A DNA stretch of 51,621 bases, taken from contig JAKOMT010000005.1 of NCBI GenBank assembly GCA_022241475.1, positions 167,185-218,805 on the forward strand. The letters are read 5' to 3'. The position numbers were made by a program, and so were the translations under genes. The stretch comes from Microvirga sp. (GTDB lineage: Bacteria; Pseudomonadota; Alphaproteobacteria; Rhizobiales; Beijerinckiaceae). Below the pieces are notes generated by a model. The model was not told the DNA's origin. It was given only the letters and a program-made list of their open reading frames with translations, and searched no databases. Of the stretch, positions 9,458-16,472 are shown one piece after another. The first letter of the stretch is position 1. Every line of letters begins with the position of its first letter.

Positions 9458-9972
9458 CCGACGCCGTCGCCGGACCGGCAGGCGTCGCGGCGACGAGCGC
9501 GAGCGCCGTCCTTCATCGCAGCGAGCGCGCGGCGCGGCTCGTGGGCGCGCTCGATTTCGCGCTCAAGGCCATGCGCGAGGACGCGACGCCCGATTTCGCC
9601 GCGCAGATCGAGACGGGGCGAGCCGCGCCGTCGCCTACGCCAGCGGAGCCCGCTCCTGCTCCCGTCGCCCAGCCCCCGGCGCCGTCGATCCCCATGCGTC
9701 CGGTCGTGATCCGAGCTCAGACGCCGCGCGTCGAGCCCGCCGCGCTGACCGTTCCCGACGGCCCGCTCGATCTCATGCGCTGGAGCCGGGGCGTCGCGCC
9801 GCCCGACGAGTTGGCGCAACTCGCCGCGAGCCTCGACGCGCAGCAGCCGCGACCGCTCGCCCCCGACGTCGCGGCGCTCGCGCGCGCCGACGAGAACCGC
9901 ATGCCGCGCGACGTTCTCGAAGTCCTGCGCGAGCGTCATCTCGGGATCATGAGCGGCCGCGATGTCCGCTGA
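9454..9972 (+). CDS. Proline/alanine-rich hypothetical protein between flgF and fliI
   Basis: A 172-aa soluble protein that I do not recognise. Residues about 1-45 look helical (LHRSERAARLVGALDFALKA), about 50-85 are rich in Pro and Ala, and the C-terminal third is again helical, ending EVLRERHLGIMSGRDVR. No signal peptide or membrane segment is seen. Its start overlaps the flgF stop by 4 bases and its end overlaps fliI by 11 bases, so it is locked into the flagellar operon. That position suggests a role in flagellar assembly or export, for example an accessory or chaperone, but nothing in the sequence proves it. Confidence 0.75.
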   Translation: MTDAVAGPAGVAATSASAVLHRSERAARLVGALDFALKAMREDATPDFAAQIETGRAAPSPTPAEPAPAPVAQPPAPSIPMRPVVIRAQTPRVEPAALTVPDGPLDLMRWSRGVAPPDELAQLAASLDAQQPRPLAPDVAALARADENRMPRDVLEVLRERHLGIMSGRDVR

Positions 9973-11305
9973 GCGCGCGCCGGACGCCCTCGAACGGCTA
10001 GGCGACGCCATCGCCAACGCCGTGCAGGACACGCCGCTCGTGCGCATGGGCGGGGTCGTGTCGACCGTCACGCCGGCCTTCTACCGCGTCTCGGGCCTCT
10101 CGCAATTCCTCAAGCTCGGGGAGCGCGTCGTGCTGCCGGGAGAACCGGCGCAGATCGGCGAGGTTGTGCGCATCGACGCGTCGGGCGCGACGGTCAAGCC
10201 TTTCGAGGGCGCGATCGACGCACGGCTCGGCGCGTTCGTGCATCGCATGGAGCCCGTGTCGCTGCATCCGCATCTGAGCTGGCGCGGGCGCGTGCTCGAC
10301 GCGCTCGGCGCGCCGGTCGACGATCGCGGCGCGCTGACGCTGGGCGATCACCGCGTCTTTCCATTCTCCGACCCGCCGCCCGCCATGAACCGCGCCCGCG
10401 TCGGCGGCCATTTTCGCACGGGCGTGCGCGCCATCGATCTGTTCACGCCGCTCTGCGCGGGGCAGCGCATCGGGATCTTCGCAGGCTCGGGCGTCGGCAA
10501 GTCGACGCTGCTCTCGATGCTGGCGGGGGCGGAGGGATTCGATACGGTCGTCATCGGGCTCGTCGGCGAACGCGGGCGCGAGGTCCGGGAGTTTCTCGAG
10601 GAGACGCTCGGCGCCGCCCGCGAGAAGGCCGTGATGGTCGTATCGACCGGGGACGAGAGCCCGATGATGCGCCGGCTCGCCCCCAACACCGCGATGGCGA
10701 TCGCGGAATATTTCCGCGATCGGGGCGAGAGCGTGCTGCTCATCATCGATTCGGTGACGCGCTACGCCCACGCCGCCCGCGACGTCTCGCTGGCGGCCGG
10801 CGAACCGGCGGTGTCGCGCGGGTTTCCGCCGAGCGTGTTCAGCGACCTGCCGCGCCTGCTGGAGCGCGCGGGGCCCGGCTTCGAGGGCTCGGGTTCGATC
10901 ACGGGGATATTCTCCGTCCTCGTCGACGGGGACGACCACAACGATCCCGTCGCCGACAACATCCGCGGCACGCTCGACGGGCATATCGTGCTCGACCGCG
11001 TCATCGCCGACAGGGGCCGATTTCCCGCGATCAATCCGCTCGCCTCGATCTCGCGCCTCGCGCGCAAGGTCTGGAGCGGGGACGAGCAGGGCGTGGTGCG
11101 CCGCTTCCTGGCGCTCGTCGCCCGGTTTGAGGAGACGCGGGATCTGCGCCTGATGGGCGGGTATCAGCCCGGCCACGATCCCGATCTCGATCAGGCCGTC
11201 ATCATCGTGCCCAGGCTTTACGACGCGCTCAGGCAGGACCCGAGCTCGCCGCGCAGCGCCGATCCGTTCCGCGAGATCGCGGCCGCGCTGCAGAAGGGGG
11301 CCTGA
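9962..11305 (+). CDS. fliI: Flagellar export ATPase FliI
   Basis: FliI is the hexameric ATPase at the base of the flagellar type III export apparatus, related to the F1-ATPase beta subunit. The 447-aa product has Walker A FAGSGVGKST at about residues 173-182, Walker B-type LLIIDSVTRYAHAARDVSLA, the conserved PPSVFSDLPRLLERAGP segment and GSITGIFSVLVDGDDHNDP. The start overlaps the preceding gene, so translation is probably coupled. It ends the flagellar run; the next genes face the other way and a terminator lies in the 58-base gap, oriented for the minus strand. Confidence 0.96.
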   Translation: MSAERAPDALERLGDAIANAVQDTPLVRMGGVVSTVTPAFYRVSGLSQFLKLGERVVLPGEPAQIGEVVRIDASGATVKPFEGAIDARLGAFVHRMEPVSLHPHLSWRGRVLDALGAPVDDRGALTLGDHRVFPFSDPPPAMNRARVGGHFRTGVRAIDLFTPLCAGQRIGIFAGSGVGKSTLLSMLAGAEGFDTVVIGLVGERGREVREFLEETLGAAREKAVMVVSTGDESPMMRRLAPNTAMAIAEYFRDRGESVLLIIDSVTRYAHAARDVSLAAGEPAVSRGFPPSVFSDLPRLLERAGPGFEGSGSITGIFSVLVDGDDHNDPVADNIRGTLDGHIVLDRVIADRGRFPAINPLASISRLARKVWSGDEQGVVRRFLALVARFEETRDLRLMGGYQPGHDPDLDQAVIIVPRLYDALRQDPSSPRSADPFREIAAALQKGA

Positions 11306-11307
11306 CG

Positions 11308-11338
11308 AAAAACGCCGCCCAGGAGACCGGAGCGGCGT
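11308..11338 (-). terminator. Rho-independent terminator of the scoA-scoB operon
   Basis: Read on the minus strand, ACGCCGC (11338-11332 region) pairs with GCGGCGT (11318-11312) around a 13-base loop, and a run of five T follows. It lies about 25 bases after the scoB stop and in the convergent gap with fliI. Confidence 0.7.
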
Positions 11339-11363
11339 GGTTCTTCAGCACATGACGCCGCGC

Positions 11364-12023
11364 TCAGGCCAGCGCGACCGCGTAGTCGCCTTCCGTCTTG
11401 GCCCTGATCTCTTCCTGCGTGACGTCGGAGGCGAGTTCGATCAGGGTCATGCCGCCGTCGCCTTCCTTGTCGATGGAGAAGACGCCGAGATCGGTGATCA
11501 CGAGGTCGACCACGCGCGTGCCCGTCAGCGGCAGGTCGCAGGCCTTCAGGAGCTTCGGAGCTTCCGATCCGTCCTTGCCCTTCGCCACGTGCTCCATGAC
11601 GACGACGACCTTCTTGACGCCGGCGACGAGGTCCATCGCGCCGCCCATGCCCTTCACCATCTTGCCGGGGATCATCCAGTTGGCGAGATCGCCGTTCTGG
11701 GCGACCTGCATGGCGCCGAGGATCGACAAGTCGATATGACCGCCGCGGATCATCCCGAACGAATCCGCGGACGAGAAGAAGCTCGTCGTCGGCAATTGCG
11801 TGATCGTCTGCTTGCCGGCGTTGATGAGGTCGGGATCCTCTTCGCCCTCAATGGGGAAGGGGCCCATGCCGAGCATGCCGTTTTCGCTCTGAAGCTGAAC
11901 GCTCATGCCGTCGGGAATGAAATTCGACACCAGCGTCGGAATGCCGATGCCGAGATTGACGTAGAAGCCGTCGCGCAGCTCCTTGGCGGCGCGCGCCGCC
12001 ATTTGTTCGCGGGTCCAGGCCAT
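11364..12023 (-). CDS. scoB: 3-oxoacid CoA-transferase subunit B
   Basis: Together with subunit A this moves CoA from succinyl-CoA to acetoacetate, opening ketone-body or PHB-derived acetoacetate for oxidation. The 219-aa product has [21 protein letters not shown] and the catalytic-glutamate motif [11 protein letters not shown] (Glu47), followed by the [12 protein letters not shown] segment. The frame runs on upstream through scoA in another phase, but the ATG at 12023 has AAGGAG eight bases before it and is the family start. scoA ends 11 bases upstream, so the two are cotranscribed. A related alternative, acetate CoA-transferase, is less likely given this subunit pairing and motif set. Confidence 0.93.
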   Translation of the reverse strand: MAWTREQMAARAAKELRDGFYVNLGIGIPTLVSNFIPDGMSVQLQSENGMLGMGPFPIEGEEDPDLINAGKQTITQLPTTSFFSSADSFGMIRGGHIDLSILGAMQVAQNGDLANWMIPGKMVKGMGGAMDLVAGVKKVVVVMEHVAKGKDGSEAPKLLKACDLPLTGTRVVDLVITDLGVFSIDKEGDGGMTLIELASDVTQEEIRAKTEGDYAVALA

Positions 12024-12034
12024 GGGGCTACTCC

Positions 12035-12742
12035 TTACGCGGCGGTCTTCGGGCGGACGGTGCGCTGTTCGATGCGCTTTTCGACATTCGGCACATGGAT
12101 GATGCGCTTCACGAAGATGCCCGGCGTGATGATGTGGTCGGGGTCGATCTCGCCCGGCGCGACGAGGTGCTCGACCTGCGCCACGGTGATCTTGCCGGCC
12201 GACGCCATCATCGGATTGAAGTTGCGGGCCGTCTTCCGGTAGACGAGGTTGCCTTCCGTGTCGCCCTTCCAGGCGTGGACGATGGAGAGATCGGCGACGA
12301 GGCCGCGCTCCATCACGTATTCGTGGCCGTCGAATTCGCGCACGTCCTTGCCCTCGGCGATCAGCGTGCCGACGCCCGTCTTCGTGAAGAAGGCGGGGAT
12401 GCCGGCGCCGCCGGCGCGGATGCGCTCGGCGAGCGTGCCCTGGGGGTTGAATTCGAGCTCGAGCTCGCCCGCGAGGAACTGCTGGGCGAAGGTCTTGTTC
12501 TCGCCGACATAGGACGCGATCATCTTCCGGATCTGGCGCGTCTCGAGCAGCATGCCGAGGCCGACGCCGTCGATTCCGGCGTTGTTCGAGATTACGGTCA
12601 GGTCCTTGACGCCGGATTCCCTGATCGCCTCGATCAGGACGCCCGGAATGCCGCACAGGCCGAAGCCGCCGGCCATGATGGTCATTCCGTCGCGCAGAAC
12701 GCCGGCCAGCGCATCCTTCGCGCTCGCATGCACTTTCTTCAT
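12035..12742 (-). CDS. scoA: 3-oxoacid CoA-transferase subunit A
   Basis: The partner subunit of the succinyl-CoA:3-ketoacid CoA-transferase. The 235-aa product begins [15 protein letters not shown] and carries the glycine-rich [16 protein letters not shown] motif at about residues 25-40, [16 protein letters not shown], and the [20 protein letters not shown] signature. GAGGAGAG upstream of the ATG at 12742 is a strong ribosome site; the open frame to 12838 is not needed. Its promoter should lie in the 270 bases up to the cspA promoter on the opposite strand, where I see no clear -35/-10 pair for this direction. Confidence 0.93.
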   Translation of the reverse strand: MKKVHASAKDALAGVLRDGMTIMAGGFGLCGIPGVLIEAIRESGVKDLTVISNNAGIDGVGLGMLLETRQIRKMIASYVGENKTFAQQFLAGELELEFNPQGTLAERIRAGGAGIPAFFTKTGVGTLIAEGKDVREFDGHEYVMERGLVADLSIVHAWKGDTEGNLVYRKTARNFNPMMASAGKITVAQVEHLVAPGEIDPDHIITPGIFVKRIIHVPNVEKRIEQRTVRPKTAA

Positions 12743-13012
12743 CGTCGATCCTCTCCTCAAATTCGGGCGCGTTCGTCGCGCCGCGTTCTCGATATCGGCG
12801 GCATTGCGATGCAGCATCCCGCGCCGGCACGCACTCAAGAGGCGCCGCCCGCGATAGTCAAGCGGGCTCGGTCGGCGCTCGCGCGCCTGCGAGGCCGGGC
12901 CTGCGCGCGGACGCGAGGGCCGCGAGGGGCGATACGCATTCGAAATGGGCGCTCAAGTATTTCCGGACAAATTCTTGGCGGGCTTATGTAAAACTCGAAT
13001 ACAAATAAAAAT

Positions 13013-13041
13013 TTGACATTGTCTCCCGAGCAGCGTAGAAA
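13013..13041 (+). promoter_or_regulatory. Sigma-70 type promoter of the cold-shock gene
   Basis: A perfect TTGACA at 13013-13018 is followed by a 17-base spacer and TAGAAA at 13036-13041. The flanking sequence is markedly AT-rich against the GC-rich background, including ACAAATAAAAATTTGACA. Upstream to scoA (12743-13012) I see only GC-rich sequence and no other feature. Start of transcription would be near 13048. Confidence 0.75.
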
Positions 13042-13047
13042 CCTGTT

Positions 13048-13206
13048 CATCGACTTTTGGCCGGACAAATTGGGCCGTATCGCTCTGGCATCGCCAGGCG
13101 CACGTTCAGACGCTCTACCGAAAAATCGACTAAATCGGACGGACAAGCGCATTTTGTTTTGCGTTTGGACGCCCACGTGCACCTACGCCTTGAAGAGGAT
13201 ACCGCC
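13048..13206 (+). promoter_or_regulatory. Long 5' leader of cspA mRNA
   Basis: If transcription begins near 13048, the mRNA has an untranslated leader of about 159 bases, ending in the ribosome site GAAGAGGA before the ATG at 13207. Long leaders that refold with temperature are typical of cold-induced cspA-type genes. The thermosensor role is inferred from gene type and leader length only; the fold was not computed. Confidence 0.5.
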
Positions 13207-13416
13207 ATGAAAAAAGGCACCGTAAAGTTCTACAACGATCAAAAGGGCTTCGGCTTCATTCAGCCTGAGGACGGGCAGAAGGACGTTTTCGTCCATGCGA
13301 CCGCTCTTGAGCGCGCAGGCCTTCGCGGCCTCGTCGAAGGTCAAGTGGTCACCTTCGACACGGCTGAAGATCGCCGCACCGGCAAGGTCGCTGTCAACAA
13401 CATCTCGGCGGCCTGA
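13207..13416 (+). CDS. cspA: Cold-shock domain protein, CspA family
   Basis: A single cold-shock domain of 69 aa that binds single-stranded nucleic acid and acts as an RNA chaperone. RNP1 (KGFGFI, residues 13-18) and RNP2 (VFVHA, residues 27-31) are both present, as is the usual MKKGTVKFYN start. The frame is open upstream to 13057 but that part shows no protein similarity and lies in the leader. A promoter, a long leader and a terminator 69 bases after the stop mark it as a monocistronic unit. Whether it is cold-induced or constitutive cannot be told from the protein; gene symbol given at family level. Confidence 0.93.
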   Translation: MKKGTVKFYNDQKGFGFIQPEDGQKDVFVHATALERAGLRGLVEGQVVTFDTAEDRRTGKVAVNNISAA

Positions 13417-13484
13417 TCGCGTTTTCGCGGTCGCTCCCTTGCGCCTCAGCCGTCAGGCGGCGCGGGGAGAGCCCACAATCGAGA

Positions 13485-13513
13485 GCCGCTCCCATATGCG
13501 GAGCGGCTTTTTT
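13485..13513 (+). terminator. Rho-independent terminator after cspA
   Basis: GCCGCTCC (13485-13492) pairs perfectly with GGAGCGGC (13500-13507) around a 7-base loop, followed by six T (13508-13513). This is a textbook terminator for the cspA transcript. Confidence 0.9.
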
Positions 13514-13562
13514 CGTAGCACGACGCCGGACGTTCACGCCGGCGAGCCCGAAAGGGAAAGCC

Positions 13563-13754
13563 ATGTCCCATTCCTTCAAGGTCGGCCAGTTGGTGCAACT
13601 GATCCGCGCCCCGGTCTCCGATCCCCGTTTCAGCTCGGCTGACCATTACGAAATCGTTCGGCTGATGCCGGCGGACCAGACCGGCGAGGTGTCCTACCGC
13701 GTCAAAGCCGGCGCCCAGGAGCGCGCGGTACGCGAAAGCGACATTCGCCGATGA
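13563..13754 (+). CDS. Small conserved hypothetical protein (63 aa)
   Basis: A 63-aa soluble protein beginning MSHSFKVGQLVQLIRAP and ending in RAVRESDIRR. The pattern (VGQLVQL, then YEIVRLMP, then SYRVKAG) suggests a small SH3-like beta barrel. I recall similar small rhizobial proteins but know no function. A ribosome site (GAAAGGGAAAG) lies before the ATG, and the stop overlaps the next start by ATGA (13751-13754), so the two genes are translationally coupled. They lie just after cspA but beyond its terminator, so they are probably a separate transcript. Confidence 0.75.
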   Translation: MSHSFKVGQLVQLIRAPVSDPRFSSADHYEIVRLMPADQTGEVSYRVKAGAQERAVRESDIRR

Positions 13755-14122
13755 GCCGATCCGACAATAACCGCGCCGACAATCGACTCGACGATCGCCT
13801 CGGCAAGGCCGCACAGGCCCGCAAGGCGATGCTCGACCGCTTCAAAGACCGCCCCGCCGCCGACGATCCGGAAGTGATCGCCCGTAACGCCGAACGCGCA
13901 GCGCTCGCCGCAGCCCGAGAGACCCGGCTGGCCGAGCGCGAGGCCGAACGCCGGGCGACCTCCGAGCGCGAAGCGTCCGAGCGGGCCGAGCGCGAGACGC
14001 GCGAAGCCGCCGAGAGCGCCGAGGCTCAGGCCGCCAGCGCCGAAGCCGTCGAAACGCTCGCCGCCGAGAAGAAGGCGGCCCGCGACGCGCGTTACGCCGC
14101 CCGCAAGGCGCGCAAGAACTAA
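13751..14122 (+). CDS. DUF6481-type charged helical protein
   Basis: A 123-aa protein made almost wholly of Ala, Arg, Glu, Asp and Lys, with no aromatic or hydrophobic core, predicted as one long charged helix or coiled coil from about residue 40 to 115. The N-terminal LGKAAQARKAMLDRFK and the C-terminal KKAARDARYAARKARK match my memory of the DUF6481 family. Function is unknown; an RNA- or ribosome-associated role is only suggested by composition and by the cold-shock neighbour. It overlaps the preceding 63-aa gene by 4 bases and ends 13 bases before a convergent gene. Confidence 0.7.
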   Translation: MSRSDNNRADNRLDDRLGKAAQARKAMLDRFKDRPAADDPEVIARNAERAALAAARETRLAEREAERRATSEREASERAERETREAAESAEAQAASAEAVETLAAEKKAARDARYAARKARKN

Positions 14123-14135
14123 GCTCCGCGCGCCG

Positions 14136-14726
14136 TCAACCGATCAGCCGCAGCCGCGCCGCGACCTTGTCCAGGAAGCGCGCGCGGTCGCGATCGCTCG
14201 TCGAATCCATTCTGTGCAATCCGAGCCAGAAGGTCTTGCAGCTTTTCGCGCACAGCACGGATATGCCGGTCAGCAGCATTCTGCGTCCGGGCATCCCCAC
14301 GAAAAACCACCACCAGCCCGGCGAACCGAGCGTCGAGATGGCGCCGACGACGCGGATGTTCGTCATCACCCGCGTGATCGGCTTGCCGCGCTCGGGCATC
14401 CTGAAGGTCGCGTGCGGCACCCAGACCCGGTCGATCCAGCCCTTGAGCATCGCCGGCGGCCCGTACCACCAGGTCGGATAGGTGAAGATCAGCCCCTCCG
14501 CCGCGCGCAATCGCGCGAGATGGTCCGCGACGGGTTTCTCGTTCTCCGCCGGCGTGTGATAGCCGCGCCGCTCTTCGGTGCTCATCACGGGGTCGAAGCC
14601 TTCCGCGTAGAGATCGAGGAGATCCACCTCGTGGCCGGCATCGGTCAACGCCGAGATCGCCCGATCTCGGATCGCGGCGCCGAATGATTCCCCGCAAGGA
14701 TGTGTGTGAACGAGCAGGATTCGCAT
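14136..14726 (-). CDS. NAD(P)H:quinone oxidoreductase-like flavoprotein (Flavodoxin_2 fold)
   Basis: A 196-aa cytosolic flavoprotein of the NQO1/MdaB/YwrO type, which reduces quinones or similar electrophiles with NAD(P)H in two-electron steps. It shows ILLVHTHPCGESFGAAIRD at the N-terminus (FMN/FAD phosphate loop), LIFTYPTWWYGPPAMLKGWIDRVW in the middle, and the GSPGWWWFFVG segment. GGAAGG stands 5 bases before the ATG at 14726, which is preferred to the longer open frame from 14801. It stands alone between convergent DUF6481 and the cytochrome c gene. The true substrate cannot be told from sequence. Confidence 0.85.
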   Translation of the reverse strand: MRILLVHTHPCGESFGAAIRDRAISALTDAGHEVDLLDLYAEGFDPVMSTEERRGYHTPAENEKPVADHLARLRAAEGLIFTYPTWWYGPPAMLKGWIDRVWVPHATFRMPERGKPITRVMTNIRVVGAISTLGSPGWWWFFVGMPGRRMLLTGISVLCAKSCKTFWLGLHRMDSTSDRDRARFLDKVAARLRLIG

Positions 14727-14808
14727 CTGGTCCTTCCGGTCGGCGGCGAGCCCGGGCGATTCGCCTCCAGCATGATGGCCGCGGGGACGATGATCCGCCA
14801 AACGAAGA

Positions 14809-14835
14809 CAGCCGCCCCGGTCCCCGAGGCGGCTG
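14809..14835 (-). terminator. Possible terminator of the cytochrome c gene
   Basis: CAGCCGCC (14809-14816) and GGCGGCTG (14828-14835) form an 8-bp perfect stem with an 11-base loop, some 47 bases after the cytochrome stop. On the minus strand it is followed by TCTTCGTTT, only a weak T tract, so termination is likely but not certain. Confidence 0.5.
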
Positions 14836-14881
14836 CTTCATTCGATCGGACCCGAGCGCGCGCGATCGGCGCGCCAACAGG

Positions 14882-15517
14882 TTACTGAGCCGCGGGCGCC
14901 GGCTCGCCGGCAGGCGCCGGATCTGCGGCCTCAGGGCTCGTCTCCGCCTCGGCCTCGCCGCCTTCGACAGCGGCGACTTCCGGCAGTTCGGGCGGCGCGT
15001 CGGAGAGCGAGCGCATGTACAGGATGATGTCGGCGCGGCTCTGGGCGTTGCGCAGGCCGGCATAGGCCATCGTTGTGCCGGGCATGTAGCCGCGCGGGTT
15101 CTCGAGGAAGCCGTCGAGCTCGTCGTAGCCCCAGACCTCGCCGGCGGCGGCGCGCTCGGTCAGCGCGGCCGAATAGCCGAACCCGGCGTTGTTGCCCTTG
15201 GTCTGGGTCACGACGTCCCAGAGGTTCGGGCCGATGCGGTTCTCGCCGCCCTGGTCGAAGCTGTGGCAGGAGGCGCAAGCGCGAGCGGCGCCCTGTCCGC
15301 GATCGAGACTGGCGCTGGCGAGGCGGATCGGGAGCGGCTCTACCTGCGGCGCATCCGCGACGGCCGGGGCGCCCTCCTCGACTTCGGGCAGCACGAGGGA
15401 GCCGTGAGTCGCGGCGCGAGGCTCGAACACCATCCCGGCGACGATCCCCATGCCGACCACGAACAGCAACGCGCCGAGGACAGCGCCCATGATCTTGTTG
15501 AGCTCGAAAGAGTTCAT
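14882..15517 (-). CDS. Membrane-anchored cytochrome c, CycM-like
   Basis: A class I c-type cytochrome of 211 aa. An uncleaved-looking membrane anchor spans about residues 8-30, followed by a linker, the haem motif CASCH at 81-85 and the axial-ligand region MPGTTMAYAGL (Met150 the likely ligand). The C-terminal 35 residues are an Ala/Pro/Glu-rich tail. This layout matches CycM-type cytochromes of rhizobia that carry electrons between the bc1 complex and terminal oxidases in the periplasm. GGAG before the ATG at 15517 fixes the start. It is divergent from the ABC operon across a 229-base gap that must carry both promoters. Confidence 0.88.
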   Translation of the reverse strand: MNSFELNKIMGAVLGALLFVVGMGIVAGMVFEPRAATHGSLVLPEVEEGAPAVADAPQVEPLPIRLASASLDRGQGAARACASCHSFDQGGENRIGPNLWDVVTQTKGNNAGFGYSAALTERAAAGEVWGYDELDGFLENPRGYMPGTTMAYAGLRNAQSRADIILYMRSLSDAPPELPEVAAVEGGEAEAETSPEAADPAPAGEPAPAAQ

Positions 15518-15746
15518 GCCGCAGCTCCGGTCCGCTCGCCCGCGGACGTCATCTTGTGATCCTTGTCGCGTCGCCCGAAAGCGCCGCATCGCGGCGGTTG
15601 CTTAGCGCCTTTTCGATGGGTTTGACAATCAAAAAGGGAGTGGCGGGCAAGGCCTCCGGGTCGCATGCGCCGCGCGCTTGGGGTGTCGACGCGCTCCGTT
15701 GATGCAAATCATGTCGCCGATGAGCCATGAGGTTTACGCAGGTTCC

Positions 15747-16472
15747 ATGGACGCCGCCGCCCACGAGACCCAGCCGCTCGTCCGGACGCACGGGCTGACG
15801 AAGGTCTACAATTCCGGAGAACTCGCCGTGCACGCGTTGCGCGGCGTCGATTTCGAGGCGCGCGCGGGCGAGTTCGTCGTCATGCTGGGCCCGTCGGGAT
15901 CGGGCAAGTCGACGTTCCTCAACATCGTCGGCGGGCTCGATCGGGCGACGTCGGGCGAAGCGAGCTTCGCGGGCCGCGATCTCGGGGGCATGAGCGACCG
16001 CGAACTGACGCTCTACCGGCGGGATCATGTCGGCTTCGTCTTCCAGTTCTACAACTTGGCTCCCAGCCTCACGGCGCGCGAGAACGTCGCGCTCGTGACC
16101 GAGATCGCGCGCGATCCGATGCGCCCGGAGGAGGCGCTGGAGGTCGTCGGGCTCGGACCGCGCATGGATCACTTTCCAGCGGAGCTTTCAGGCGGCGAGC
16201 AGCAGCGCGTCGCCATCGCGCGCGCCATCGCCAAGCGCCCGGAAGTGCTGCTCTGCGACGAGCCGACCGGCGCGCTCGATTCGCGCACGGGAATCCTGGT
16301 GCTCGAAGCGTTGTCGCAGGTGAACCGCGATTTCGGCGCGACGACGCTCGTCATCACGCACAACGTCGCCATGGGCGACATCGCCGACCGGGTCGTGACG
16401 TTCGGCGACGGGCGCATCGTGGCGGACCGCCGCAACGCCGCGCGCAAGGACCCGCAGGAGGTGTCCTGGTGA
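15747..16472 (+). CDS. ABC transporter ATP-binding protein (MacB/LolD type)
   Basis: The ATPase of a MacAB-like export system. With the start at 15747 it is 241 aa. Walker A is GPSGSGKST at 48-56, the Q-loop [17 protein letters not shown], the signature [16 protein letters not shown] and Walker [13 protein letters not shown] follow in order, with the switch His in VITHNV. Family members begin close to the [11 protein letters not shown] segment, so 15747 is preferred over in-frame ATGs at 15702, 15711 and 15720; none has a strong ribosome site. Its stop overlaps the permease GTG start (16469-16472). Confidence 0.88.
   Translation: MDAAAHETQPLVRTHGLTKVYNSGELAVHALRGVDFEARAGEFVVMLGPSGSGKSTFLNIVGGLDRATSGEASFAGRDLGGMSDRELTLYRRDHVGFVFQFYNLAPSLTARENVALVTEIARDPMRPEEALEVVGLGPRMDHFPAELSGGEQQRVAIARAIAKRPEVLLCDEPTGALDSRTGILVLEALSQVNRDFGATTLVITHNVAMGDIADRVVTFGDGRIVADRRNAARKDPQEVSW

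Noticed and set aside
11337..12242. 301-codon + strand frame over scoB/scoA
   Set aside because: Mirror of the clear CoA-transferase genes on the minus strand.
15618..15650. TTTGACAATC before the ABC operon as a promoter
   Set aside because: The TTGACA is good but no acceptable -10 lies 16-18 bases downstream on the + strand, and the reverse direction gives only weak boxes.
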